A stretch of DNA of 46,717 nucleotides from a virus (IMGVR_UViG_3300023223_001381:1-46717), one strand, 5' to 3'. Shown: positions 34,154 to 41,644, numbered from the stretch's first letter. The notes: generated from the sequence alone by a model not told the origin. Made by a program: numbers and translations.

Positions 34154-35324
34154 TTGAAATCAAACTCCGTGCTGTTTTGTAATGTTCTGTATCTACTTCA
34201 CACCCTATGAATTGTCTCTTTAATTTTTTAGCTGATATTCCAAATGTACCTGATCCTAAAAATGGATCATATACAATTTCATTTTCTATAGTGAGATATT
34301 TGATATAGTAATCTGATTCGATTGTACTCTGAGCCCACTCGTGTAATTCCTTTCCTTGAAATTCTGATTGAATGAAATCTTTAACAAACTCTCCCTCATA
34401 CTTTCCTTTGACAAACCATAACATTATCTTACAGGAGACTAGAATCTTTTTACCAAAGACTGATGCAGAAGGACCTGAATGTTTTACAGTGATAGGCCAA
34501 TGGAATTTTAATCCATATTTCTCCATGATCTTCCCTACTTCGATAATATTTCCCTGACCTACGTAACAAATTAGAGAACCACCTTCTCGTAATACTCTAG
34601 CTGCTTGTATGGCCAAGTCCTCATAGAGGTGTAGGAATTTATCGTGATAAGGTGGATCTGTAAAAATTAATGAAATAGTATCTGATTCAATGTTTAACTT
34701 TTGAAACTCTGTATTGTGTAATGTAATGGTATCAGGGAGATTGACTTGAATCTTTTTGATAGCTTGTATTCTTTCTTTTTTCTTTTGTTCTTTGTTTATC
34801 TTTTTGTACTCTCTTGATATTGAGGTGTTGGGATTTCCATCACGTAACTTTTGTTTTACTGATTCTGGAGCTTCCTCGATAATCTTCTTTGCTCTCTCAA
34901 ATGTACCTCGTGTTACGCCTATCGCATCTGCTGTATGTTGTACTGCTCTGCCTGAGGTAGCCTCATTTGAGGACACCTTATCTTTTAATCTCTGTTTAGC
35001 TAAATCTGCATTAATTTTATGCAACTCCATACCAAGCTCTGATTTTTGATAATCATTGAGCTGTCGTCTCTTTAGGTTGCATTCGATTACAAATTTTTTC
35101 TCTAGTAATTTGTCTGTAAATTCTTTTATGACGCATTTTATTTGTATTTTTAATTCTTGACAAGCTCTAAATCTGTGATGTCCATCTAGGACTATTCCTT
35201 CTTTATTTACTATTATTGAATTCCATAACCCATCTTCTTTAATTGATTTTTTCAGACTTTGATACTCTACATCAGATACTTTGGGTACTAGATTCTGATA
35301 TTCATTAACAAGAGTTAGCTTCAT
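34146..35324 (-). CDS. ParB-like domain fused to N6-adenine/N4-cytosine DNA methyltransferase
   Basis: 392 residues. N-terminal ParB/Srx domain: IVLDGHHRFRACQEL at 44-58. A helical linker with GVTRGTFERAKKII follows. The C-terminal methyltransferase has TDPPY near 222 and DPFLGSGTFGISAKKLKR near 352, motif order beta class. ParB-MTase fusions of this build are common in phages. Second adenine methyltransferase of the genome. Stop overlaps the resolvase start. Confidence 0.85.
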   Translation of the reverse strand: MKLTLVNEYQNLVPKVSDVEYQSLKKSIKEDGLWNSIIVNKEGIVLDGHHRFRACQELKIQIKCVIKEFTDKLLEKKFVIECNLKRRQLNDYQKSELGMELHKINADLAKQRLKDKVSSNEATSGRAVQHTADAIGVTRGTFERAKKIIEEAPESVKQKLRDGNPNTSISREYKKINKEQKKKERIQAIKKIQVNLPDTITLHNTEFQKLNIESDTISLIFTDPPYHDKFLHLYEDLAIQAARVLREGGSLICYVGQGNIIEVGKIMEKYGLKFHWPITVKHSGPSASVFGKKILVSCKIMLWFVKGKYEGEFVKDFIQSEFQGKELHEWAQSTIESDYYIKYLTIENEIVYDPFLGSGTFGISAKKLKRQFIGCEVDTEHYKTARSLISSA

Positions 35325-35584
35325 TGTACATCTCTCCAGGTATATGCCATTCCCTTTGTAACATTACACTGTCTTCTCTCTACTCGTGCAATTTTGTTTA
35401 ATTTTCTCAACTCACCAAATCTTCCTGAAATTGTATTGACTGGTTTTACTAAATCTCGTGCATATTCTGCTGCTGTATGGTTAGGTGATAATACAATAGC
35501 ATCATACACATCTTGTTGTCTTTTTGCAAGTGTTGGTTTTACTACCTCATTGTAAGCATCACGGGAAGTATCTACAAGTGCCAT
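35321..35584 (-). CDS. Winged-helix DNA-binding protein (87 aa)
   Basis: AEYARDLVKPVNTISGRFGELRKLNKIARVERRQC: helix-turn-helix plus wing of a small wHTH regulator. ATGA overlap with the ParB-methyltransferase gene. Confidence 0.6.
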   Translation of the reverse strand: MALVDTSRDAYNEVVKPTLAKRQQDVYDAIVLSPNHTAAEYARDLVKPVNTISGRFGELRKLNKIARVERRQCNVTKGMAYTWRDVQ

Positions 35585-36000
35585 TAGGATTTCTCCTCTA
35601 GTATTTTTTCAAGTGCTGTAATCACATCTATAATTACTTGTTTCTGGATTGTTTGTTGTGCAAGTGATAAAGTGCTGTATATGCCCCTTGATTGGATTCT
35701 ATTTACTGCTTCAAGTCTATTTTTAAAGTCAGTCAGCATGGTTTCAATTTCTGCTTCTAATCTTGGTACTTTGGTATTATCATCTAGGATTTGTTTTAAA
35801 ACAGCTCCAGGTTTAATCTCGCCTAAATAAAACTTAGTCAGTCCATCAGGAGATAATCCAATTACCATTTCTTCTGTTAGTGTGATTATTTTATCAAGTG
35901 AATTTACACATGGAGGACATTGGTTATTGGAAATATTTGCACATCGTCCATCTTCATTTTGTTTTTTACCACAGGTTTTACAAATCCAAATTTCAGACAT
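35584..36000 (-). CDS. Zinc-ribbon plus coiled-coil protein (138 aa)
   Basis: WICKTCGKKQNEDGRCANIS then NNQCPPCVNS: two CxxC pairs at the N-terminus, and helical segments (LEAEIETMLTDFKNRLEAVN) after. Probably regulatory or an RNA-polymerase contact; unproven. Confidence 0.6.
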   Translation of the reverse strand: MSEIWICKTCGKKQNEDGRCANISNNQCPPCVNSLDKIITLTEEMVIGLSPDGLTKFYLGEIKPGAVLKQILDDNTKVPRLEAEIETMLTDFKNRLEAVNRIQSRGIYSTLSLAQQTIQKQVIIDVITALEKILEEKS

Positions 36001-36239
36001 TATTTTTTCCTCTTTAAAATTGGAGTTACTTTTCTATGTTGTATAATATCTTCATCTGTGTACTGTTTCCATTTATGATCACAACTATCACAAACATGTG
36101 AATAATTTTCTACATCTTTGGATTGATGTATTGAACATTTACCCCAAACTTTACAATTAGGGCAAAGATGAGTAACTAGTACACTATTACTGTTTAAATC
36201 AAATTCATCACAATCTCTAATAATACGTTCTTCAGCCAT
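36000..36239 (-). CDS. Zinc-ribbon protein (79 aa)
   Basis: HLCPNCKVWGKCSIHQSKDV and HVCDSCDHKWKQY; an archaeal-type ribbon with extra His/Cys. Starts on the stop codon of the next gene (1-nt overlap). Confidence 0.65.
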   Translation of the reverse strand: MAEERIIRDCDEFDLNSNSVLVTHLCPNCKVWGKCSIHQSKDVENYSHVCDSCDHKWKQYTDEDIIQHRKVTPILKRKK

Positions 36240-36240
36240 T

Positions 36241-36327
36241 CTACATTACACTCCAAAAAATTATCCACGAAACAAGAGCTACTGAACTAGCTAGACCAAT
36301 GAGATAACCTTTGATTAGTTGATTCAA
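36241..36327 (-). CDS. Single-span membrane microprotein (28 aa)
   Basis: TTG start overlapping the upstream TGA (TTGA), protein starts (M)NQLIKGYLIGLASSVALVS and ends WIIFWSVM: one membrane helix with a short charged N-terminus. Too short for the usual caller; overlap and hydrophobicity support it. Confidence 0.55.
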   Translation of the reverse strand: MNQLIKGYLIGLASSVALVSWIIFWSVM

Positions 36328-37061
36328 TTTTCTTTCCTCTTTAATTTTTTACAAGTCTGACAATTCTCCCCACTTATTGAGCTAGGAATAAAATCATCAC
36401 AAACACAATATTTCTCATATTCGTCTGCAGTATCACCATCTTTGGCCTTACTCTTAATATCCTGAATAATATTTGATGCAGTTAGTTTAGATTCAGGTTT
36501 AGGTCCTTTCCATCCTAATGATTTGAGAGTTTCTAGTTGTTGTTCTGTTGGTCCACTCATTGGAGTTGGAGGAGCCATTTCTGATGTACCATTTAGTTTC
36601 TGTACATCATCATCTCCAATACTATTCAACATTGCATTAATCTCTACTTCGGGGATTTGTTTTCTGCAAGCATTTCTTTCTGCCTTGGATAGAGCTTTAG
36701 TTCTGCCAAAAGTATCATATCCATTATAATCTAGATAAGGAGATTCAGATGCACCAATGGTAGATAGTCCAGTCTTTCTATTTCTTACTTTGATTGTTGC
36801 ATACCATATCCAGGTACTTTTGTTTTCAGCTTCATGTTTTACTAGTTCAATGTTAGGCATGTCAATAACTTCAATTGGTTGCTCTTTTTGTGACATTTTG
36901 AGAACAATCCATTTGATTCCCATGTAGGAGAGTTGTTTTTTCCCTTTCACTTCATAAGCTAATGCTTGTTTTACTGCTGTTTCTGCATCTTGGATTTGCT
37001 GAGAGTCAGCTTCATCCATGATTAGAAAGTCTGATTTTACAGGAAGATTATTTTCACTCAT
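36324..37061 (-). CDS. Putative single-strand annealing / ssDNA-binding recombination protein (245 aa)
   Basis: Start chosen at 37061 (MSENNLPVKSDFLIMDE) because it agrees with the upstream stop; the longer frame overlaps 80 nt. The core has TWIWYATIKVRNRKTG and FGRTKALSKAERNACRKQIPE, resembling the 'T.A.sKAeRNA.r..iP' motif of phage/archaeal annealing proteins (Erf/Rad52 group). The C-terminus holds CVCDDFIPSSISGENCQTCK, a zinc site. Adjacent SWIM-finger gene and a resolvase 3 kb away fit recombination. Confidence 0.45.
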   Translation of the reverse strand: MSENNLPVKSDFLIMDEADSQQIQDAETAVKQALAYEVKGKKQLSYMGIKWIVLKMSQKEQPIEVIDMPNIELVKHEAENKSTWIWYATIKVRNRKTGLSTIGASESPYLDYNGYDTFGRTKALSKAERNACRKQIPEVEINAMLNSIGDDDVQKLNGTSEMAPPTPMSGPTEQQLETLKSLGWKGPKPESKLTASNIIQDIKSKAKDGDTADEYEKYCVCDDFIPSSISGENCQTCKKLKRKEN

Positions 37062-37389
37062 CAGGATATTCCTCCGTGCGTAAGTTTTTAGCTGCAATGA
37101 TGTGCTTACATTGAAATACAGAACCATTCTCTGCCACATATCTAGATTCTATTTTTTCTGAATCCTCTGAAATTTTCTCAAATTTCATTCCATAGAAAAA
37201 TGAATCACAAGAACACTCATCTTGAGTTAATTGGATGTTAATTTTTCCAGTATATTTTATTTTTTTATTCTCATCAAGTACATTAAAGTGAGTGAATGTG
37301 TCATCTAGGAATTGCATCTTTACTTTTTTAGCAGCTACTGTTCTTTTCTCCAATTGGAGTGCAGTATCTTTCATTCCACGTGAAGCCAT
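37054..37389 (-). CDS. SWIM zinc-finger protein (111 aa)
   Basis: C59-x-C61 followed after 32 residues by C94-x-H96 (ECSCDSFFY ... FQCKHIIAA) is the SWIM signature CxCx(n)CxH. SWIM proteins act in DNA recombination and DNA-binding complexes (e.g. the Shu/SWS1 group); here it overlaps the annealing-protein gene by 8 nt. Confidence 0.7.
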   Translation of the reverse strand: MASRGMKDTALQLEKRTVAAKKVKMQFLDDTFTHFNVLDENKKIKYTGKINIQLTQDECSCDSFFYGMKFEKISEDSEKIESRYVAENGSVFQCKHIIAAKNLRTEEYPDE

Positions 37390-37718
37390 TATGTATTAGC
37401 TCCTTTCCATCCATGATATTTCTCCCCACACCAACAAGTGCAACTAGTACCAATGGCAAACTCACAATCAAAAGAATGTACTTTACCTTCTCTCATGATT
37501 CTAGTTTTTTCTATTAAAATTAATTCTCCAAATTCATGCTCTAATGTCTCCATGTCTCCATGATGACAACGATAGTAAGCAATTTTGACCCTCTTGATAA
37601 TTTGTCTTTTAGTTACAATTTTTTTCAAAAGACTAGAATAGAATTTTGGATTTTTTGGCATTTGTTCAATATAATAATAAGACACGTTGGTGTTTTCTAC
37701 AGATAGTTGTTCACTCAT
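37389..37718 (-). CDS. Zinc-binding protein (109 aa)
   Basis: Basic middle part (KKIVTKRQIIKRVKIAYYRC, HHGD) and a C-terminal cluster FDCEFAIGTSCTCWCGEKYHG with C, CxCxC, H. Stop and start overlap neighbours. No family. Confidence 0.6.
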   Translation of the reverse strand: MSEQLSVENTNVSYYYIEQMPKNPKFYSSLLKKIVTKRQIIKRVKIAYYRCHHGDMETLEHEFGELILIEKTRIMREGKVHSFDCEFAIGTSCTCWCGEKYHGWKGANT

Positions 37719-37882
37719 TAGGAACTCACCTTTGTTATGATTTCTACAGTCTTGTTACAACCACTGCACCATCCCCAATTTTTCAACAAAACATGTTGTG
37801 TAGTTGAGGATTTCTTTGGTCGTTCTTCACTACGAATAGATGAAAGTTTGGTTTTACAAATAGAGCAAAATACAGATACCAT
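37718..37882 (-). CDS. Zinc-ribbon microprotein (54 aa)
   Basis: VFCSICKTKLSS then WCSGCNKTVEII: CxxC/CxxC ribbon separated by a basic Ser-rich loop. TAATG at both ends. Confidence 0.65.
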   Translation of the reverse strand: MVSVFCSICKTKLSSIRSEERPKKSSTTQHVLLKNWGWCSGCNKTVEIITKVSS

Positions 37883-38046
37883 TAGGAATCTTCCTCAAAA
37901 TCTAACGATTCAACCATTTCTGTAATTACATGATCTAATTTTTGCTTTTTTGCATCACGTATTTCTGCAACTTGTTTATCAGTCAAAGAAATCTCAACAT
38001 ATTCCATATGTTTAGTTGGTGCTGTGAAACAAAGTCTTAATTTCAT
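37882..38046 (-). CDS. Hypothetical protein (54 aa)
   Basis: Begins MKLRLCFTAPTKHMEYVEIS, then a helix with TDKQVAEIRDAKKQKLDHVI and an acidic end. The strand-helix-helix pattern is compatible with a ribbon-helix-helix or small regulator. TAATG overlap both sides. Confidence 0.6.
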   Translation of the reverse strand: MKLRLCFTAPTKHMEYVEISLTDKQVAEIRDAKKQKLDHVITEMVESLDFEEDS

Positions 38047-38180
38047 TAGATTCTCTCCTGAATTTCTAAAGCAGTTTTGTTTGTAGAATTGTTTAAAATT
38101 TCAATATGTGTGATAAATTCAGTATCAAACTCAGGGGTACAGATGTGATTCTCACAGAGAGAATATTTTTGATTACCCAT
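38046..38180 (-). CDS. Hypothetical protein (44 aa; up to 69 aa with an alternative start)
   Basis: ATG at 38180 gives MGNQKYSLCENHICTPEFDT. The frame stays open upstream and coding-like (VISKPCCDNEKIAIITYNAF) to a CTG at 38255, which has GGAGG 9 nt before it. In that case the protein has Cys-Cys and CxxxxC/H ligands. The GGAGG lies in a hairpin that could switch translation (38243-38292). Confidence 0.45.
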   Translation of the reverse strand: MGNQKYSLCENHICTPEFDTEFITHIEILNNSTNKTALEIQERI

Positions 38181-38242
38181 AGTAAACGCATTATAGGTTA
38201 TGATTGCGATTTTTTCATTATCACAGCATGGTTTAGAAATAA

Positions 38243-38292
38243 CTTGGAGGCTCAGTTTGTGTAACCTCCAAGCGTCTGACTGAATACGCTTG
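38243..38292 (-). promoter_or_regulatory. Two mutually exclusive hairpins in the early-operon leader
   Basis: On the minus strand RNA, CAAGCGT (38292-38286) pairs with ACGCTTG (38275-38269), and CTTGGAGG (38272-38265) pairs with CCTCCAAG (38250-38243). The CTTG at 38272-38269 belongs to both stems, so only one can form fully. The second one hides a GGAGG ribosome-binding site and puts a CTG start (38255) in its loop. Confidence 0.55.
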
Positions 38293-38349
38293 AAGTTAAA
38301 TCAATCCTTGCAGGGAAGTAGTGTAGTATTTGGTAATAACTCACTATTT

Positions 38350-38380
38350 GTTTAACTTCTTGCGTACACATTACTAGACA
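38350..38380 (+). repeat. Repeat element near integrase, copy C
   Basis: GTTTAACT then CATTACTAGACA; shares both halves with 38487-38511, with a longer middle. Confidence 0.5.
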
Positions 38381-38486
38381 GTGAGTAATAGAAACTACTT
38401 GTTATTAAGTTTATTTTTTATAATAACTAAACTTTTTAGAAATGGATAAATAACGAGATCAGAAAGAAATGTAGTATGAGTTCAAA

Positions 38487-38511
38487 GTTTAACTGATTGC
38501 ATTACTAGACA
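38487..38511 (+). repeat. Repeat element near integrase, copy A
   Basis: GTTTAACTGATTGCATTACT followed by AGACA; almost the same as 40035-40057 on the other side of the integrase gene. Confidence 0.55.
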
Positions 38512-38562
38512 TTTTGTTTTTGGGAAATTTGGCTCATACATTTTTTCTATCTTTTCAGTCAT

Positions 38563-38584
38563 TGCGATCTAGGTATTGATCGCA
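38563..38584. promoter_or_regulatory. Operator-like inverted repeat
   Basis: TGCGATC, 8-nt centre, GATCGCA: perfect 7-bp dyad in the control region; symmetry suits a dimeric repressor. Confidence 0.5.
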
Positions 38585-38720
38585 CTCATTTAAAAATGAT
38601 CAGTATCTTTCACACTATTATCAATTTGAATTGACATACATTATCCAATGAACTTTAGGGATTACTAAACTTTAATGACTGTCAAACTGTACTATTCATT
38701 GAAGTTTAACCAGTATTGTA

Positions 38721-39848
38721 TCAACTAGATGCAATGTTACGTCTAGCATTTTCTTGCTTCATTGCTTTTATCTCTTGGTTTGATGATTCAATTGCTTGTT
38801 TCATCACATCTATTTCTTGTTGTTGTATTGTAAATTTCTTGTTTGCTTCTTTTAATTTCTTGATCTCGATATTTTTCTTTGTCAAATCAAATACGGATAT
38901 ACTGGATTCAATCTCATCCCATAACTCTATTTTTTCATTTAATGTACGTCTCTGGTATTGTTGTAGATATGCACCATGACCAATAAATGCATGAGCCATA
39001 TCTTTACTATCAGATAAAGCATCTAATACATGAGTGAAAAAGTAAGCTCTAAAACAATACAGGTTAATCTTCATTCTACCTGTAGTTTCAAATTTATCAT
39101 CAAATCCAACTTTTTCACAATAATTTTTAAAGACCTTATCCTCGTTACTACGAGCATATTTGAGATTTGTATTTTTACTAAACACCTGAGAATCCCTAGT
39201 TTGTGTCTTTTCAAGTAAATTGGTAATGTAAGGAGAACATTCCCTTGAAAATTTTATGGTCCTAGCGATTTTCTTTTTTGTTAATTGAGCTGGAATTAAT
39301 GCAGTGTAACAATTGTAATCTCTATTCCAAGTTATATCACGTTTCCTTAATCCAGTAATTTCAATAGGCCTAGCACCTGTGGAGATTAAACATAGATAGT
39401 ATGCTATTTTGTGGTATTTTGAAACTTTGAAAATTAAAAGTATCTCATCAAGTGATAATGCATGTGGTTCTTCATAGAGAGCTTGAGGGTATACTAGGTC
39501 TTTTGTATCAACTGCAATTTTTTTGTATCTTAGATATTTGTTAAGACCACTAATTTTTACACGAATTACACTAACTACATTACTTTGATGGAGATGATGA
39601 ATCCATTCCTGAACTAGATCTGTTATCAGTTCATCTTTTTGATCTTCATCATCAAAGGATTTGATGTAATCTATTATTTCATCTCTACTTTTACCATAGT
39701 TACCTACACAATAATTATCAAATTGTCTGTTAGCAATTTCAATTCCTTCTAGTCTTGCAGAACTAAGACCTTGCCATTTTATCATAAAATTTTCCCAATT
39801 CTTTATTTTACGTAATGGTTTCTTGGTAGTGAAATCTAACTTTTGCAT
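38721..39848 (-). CDS. int: Tyrosine recombinase (integrase)
   Basis: 375 residues. The N-terminal core-binding domain includes EWIHHLHQSNVVSVIRVKIS; the catalytic residues are R in STGARPIEI (about 160), a Lys in LTKKK, an R in NLYCFRAYF (about 266; the usual His is Tyr/Cys), GH in FIGHGAYL, and a nucleophile Tyr in LQQYQRR (about 297). After it comes a 55-residue coiled coil (KKNIEIKKLKEANKKFTIQQ). It lies next to a tRNA gene and repeated elements, suggesting site-specific integration. An inverted repeat sits 30-50 nt upstream of its start. Confidence 0.8.
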   Translation of the reverse strand: MQKLDFTTKKPLRKIKNWENFMIKWQGLSSARLEGIEIANRQFDNYCVGNYGKSRDEIIDYIKSFDDEDQKDELITDLVQEWIHHLHQSNVVSVIRVKISGLNKYLRYKKIAVDTKDLVYPQALYEEPHALSLDEILLIFKVSKYHKIAYYLCLISTGARPIEITGLRKRDITWNRDYNCYTALIPAQLTKKKIARTIKFSRECSPYITNLLEKTQTRDSQVFSKNTNLKYARSNEDKVFKNYCEKVGFDDKFETTGRMKINLYCFRAYFFTHVLDALSDSKDMAHAFIGHGAYLQQYQRRTLNEKIELWDEIESSISVFDLTKKNIEIKKLKEANKKFTIQQQEIDVMKQAIESSNQEIKAMKQENARRNIASS

Positions 39849-39878
39849 TATATGTTATTCGTAAAAAGGACATAAAAA

Positions 39879-39896
39879 GTCACCTTTTTGAGTGAC
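39879..39896. promoter_or_regulatory. Operator-like dyad upstream of integrase
   Basis: GTCAC, 8-nt centre, GTGAC, 31 nt before the integrase ATG; suits autoregulation or a repressor. Confidence 0.45.
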
Positions 39897-40034
39897 TGTA
39901 AACCCTTAACGTGGGTCAAAAATATGACTTTTATCGTGAAATTTTAGGTATAAAATCAGGACTACTGAGAACAAAACCCAAAATTATTTATTAACAATTT
40001 CAACGTAACAAAAATGTCTTGAATTATAACTAAT

Positions 40035-40057
40035 GTTTAACTGATGCATTATTAGTC
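40035..40057 (+). repeat. Repeat element near integrase, copy B
   Basis: GTTTAACTGATGCATTATTA followed by GTC; same as copy A except one missing base and two changes. Confidence 0.55.
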
Positions 40058-40157
40058 GTAATTTTTCAGTTATGATAATTCAAGACAATGAAAATGAAGC
40101 CTTATACCCCGGAAGGCATAAGGTGGATTTTTATTATTTCTAGATTTTTAATTTAGT

Positions 40158-40239
40158 GCTGTGGTACGCAAGTCAGGTATGCGGGAAGCCTTCTAAGCTT
40201 CTGCCTTCCGGTTCGGGGGTTCGAATCCCTCCCACGGCG
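40158..40239 (+). tRNA. Type II (long variable arm) tRNA with UCU anticodon
   Basis: Complete cloverleaf: acceptor GCTGTGG/CCACGGC, D-stem CGCA/TGCG, anticodon stem GAAGC/GCTTC with loop CTTCTAA (anticodon TCT at 40192-40194), a 13-nt variable region with a 3-bp stem (GCC/GGT), T-stem GGGGG/CCCTC with TTCGAAT, discriminator G. No CCA is encoded. UCU reads Arg AGA codons, but the long variable arm and the loop (one base from CTGCTAA of Ser-GCU) look like a serine tRNA. A T-run follows (40241-40245). Confidence 0.85.
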
Positions 40240-40435
40240 CTTTTTAATTAAAAAATGATGATTGCCGGTAATAACTCAATGGGTCATTTCCAAAGAATTA
40301 AGCAATCATCAAAGAATCTTTGGAATTATTCCTTTAAGGTATTTTGGTTTGATGGGGATTAAAGTTGATTTTTACGCACAAAAATTCATGTGATCGCAAA
40401 CGCTATTATATTATTAAGGTTAATAATTATTAAGT

Positions 40436-40753
40436 TTGAAAGATACCGTATCACTAAATATGCTGAAAGGTAATTTACCAATAACAGAGGGTAGTGAAGT
40501 ATTTGATCGTTCAATGGAAATTTTCAGTTATTTTATAGATTACATTAATACAAAAGAAAATATTAATGTGACATTATCTTTTAAAGAGAATGCTATTAGT
40601 TTTGAATTAGATGAAATGGATGCAACTAAAACCCTTCAATTATCTTCAACATTACAACAGGAACTTAACACCATACAAGCTTTTATGACTTCTATGAGTA
40701 ATCTTGTAAATGTAAAGGTAGCTAGAATTATAGGAAATAAAAAAGATGAATGA
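40436..40753 (+). CDS. Hypothetical protein (105 aa)
   Basis: TTG start (LKDTVSLNMLKGNLPITEGS); helical protein with TLQLSSTLQQELNTIQAFMT. AT-rich TATA-like sequence 22-32 nt upstream (TATTATATTATTAAG). First of three overlapping plus-strand genes. No family. Confidence 0.55.
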   Translation: MKDTVSLNMLKGNLPITEGSEVFDRSMEIFSYFIDYINTKENINVTLSFKENAISFELDEMDATKTLQLSSTLQQELNTIQAFMTSMSNLVNVKVARIIGNKKDE

Positions 40754-41060
40754 ACCTGTAATTTTTGATAATATGCAGGATACACCTATACTAAATATTA
40801 GTACTGCAACTAATATCGAATTACCGATATTTTCAACACCCCAATTTATGGTTAAATCTAATTTTTGGTTTCCATCTTTTACTGGAAGTGAAGAAAATAT
40901 TGTCGAATCAAATCCACTTTTATCTGAGGGTAAAAAGTTGATGTTTGACCCTAAAGCTTTTGTAGAATACAAACCATATTCGTTATTTCATGATGGGAAA
41001 ATTGTTGTAATGATTAAAATTAATGGAAAAATAATTACTTACTACATTGAAGCAAATTGA
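40746..41060 (+). CDS. Hypothetical protein (104 aa)
   Basis: Beta-rich; HDGKIVVMIKINGKIITYYI at the end. Overlaps both neighbours by a few bases (ATGA-like and TTGA). Function unknown. Confidence 0.55.
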   Translation: MNEPVIFDNMQDTPILNISTATNIELPIFSTPQFMVKSNFWFPSFTGSEENIVESNPLLSEGKKLMFDPKAFVEYKPYSLFHDGKIVVMIKINGKIITYYIEAN

Positions 41061-41287
41061 CCATAGATTTTTTGGGATTCATTACTGGATTACTTTCTAA
41101 AATAAAAATAAATTTATTTGCATCATACAGTAAAACCATAAAGATAACTCGTTTTGAATATGATACAACAGTATTGAAGCCTCATGAAATGAAACACTAC
41201 ACACGAGGAATCATAAAAAAGAAAACTATCATGGTTGTTCTTAGTTGTGTTACTGGTAAAATTGAGCAAGAAACATTAAATTTTTAG
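41057..41287 (+). CDS. Hypothetical protein (76 aa)
   Basis: TTG start overlapping the upstream TGA (TTGA). N-terminal hydrophobic helix (FLGFITGLLSKIKINLFA), basic middle, C-terminal beta strands (KKTIMVVLSCVTG). Possibly membrane-associated. Confidence 0.55.
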   Translation: MTIDFLGFITGLLSKIKINLFASYSKTIKITRFEYDTTVLKPHEMKHYTRGIIKKKTIMVVLSCVTGKIEQETLNF

Positions 41288-41305
41288 AGATATTATTTAC
41301 GAGAA

Positions 41306-41461
41306 TTAAGCGTATCTAAAAAAAGGTTTTCTATCTGGTGGATATACAGATTTAATATATTTCCAATCATGAGTAAATATTGATAGATTGTAATTTTTTC
41401 CAATTATGTAGATATTACTTTTGATTTTTGGTTTGAGAATTTTTTTTATAAAATTAAACAT
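41306..41461 (-). CDS. Small basic hypothetical protein (51 aa)
   Basis: Begins MFNFIKKILKPKIKSNIYII and ends PPDRKPFFRYA. Convergent with the three plus-strand genes. No motif, but AT composition is like its neighbours. Confidence 0.45.
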   Translation of the reverse strand: MFNFIKKILKPKIKSNIYIIGKNYNLSIFTHDWKYIKSVYPPDRKPFFRYA

Positions 41462-41476
41462 ATTTCTATTCACTCT

Positions 41477-41506
41477 CCACTATCTATTAAATTTTAAAAT
41501 GTAGAT
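41477..41506. repeat. Imperfect direct repeat, copy 1
   Basis: Matches 41645-41674 at 26 of 30 positions (CCACTATCTATTAAATTTTA). The pair flanks a structured segment. Confidence 0.6.
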
Positions 41507-41533
41507 GACTAGTGGAAACATATTTTGCATATG

Positions 41534-41581
41534 GGACTAGTCCTGGAGTTGTGGTATGCCTGACTCGAGTACCGAGCATAC
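41534..41581. other. Structured noncoding segment with palindrome
   Basis: GGACTAGTCC (41534-41543, perfect palindrome), then GTATGC/GCATAC (41554, 41576) closing an inner CTCG/CGAG pair. GC-richer than its surroundings and without a reading frame: candidate small RNA or protein-binding site. Confidence 0.45.
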
Positions 41582-41644
41582 TGCTTCCGCTTTCTGGTGA
41601 GTTAGGTCAGATTTATTTAGACTCACATATGATGTTTTTACAAA

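Larger units (their letters stand above)
38293..38720. other. Noncoding control region between early operon and integrase gene end
   Basis: No convincing gene. Contains two copies of a GTTTAACT...CATTACTAGAC element (38350, 38487), one 7-bp inverted repeat TGCGATC/GATCGCA (38563-38584), and AT-rich runs. Probably holds the early promoter and regulator or integrase sites. Confidence 0.6.
39849..40157. other. Noncoding region between integrase and tRNA gene
   Basis: No gene. Contains the dyad at 39879-39896, repeat copy B (40035-40057), and a hairpin CCTTAT/ATAAGG (40100-40123) close to the tRNA; possible attachment and promoter sites for both directions. Confidence 0.55.

Noticed and set aside
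38181-38720. Additional genes in the control region
   Set aside because: All frames are short and interrupted; repeats and dyads explain the region better.
40158-40239. tRNA with an intron, giving a normal 5-nt variable loop
   Set aside because: The alternative stem GGAAG/CTTCC leaves no base 26 and puts C at position 33; the intron-free cloverleaf is better.
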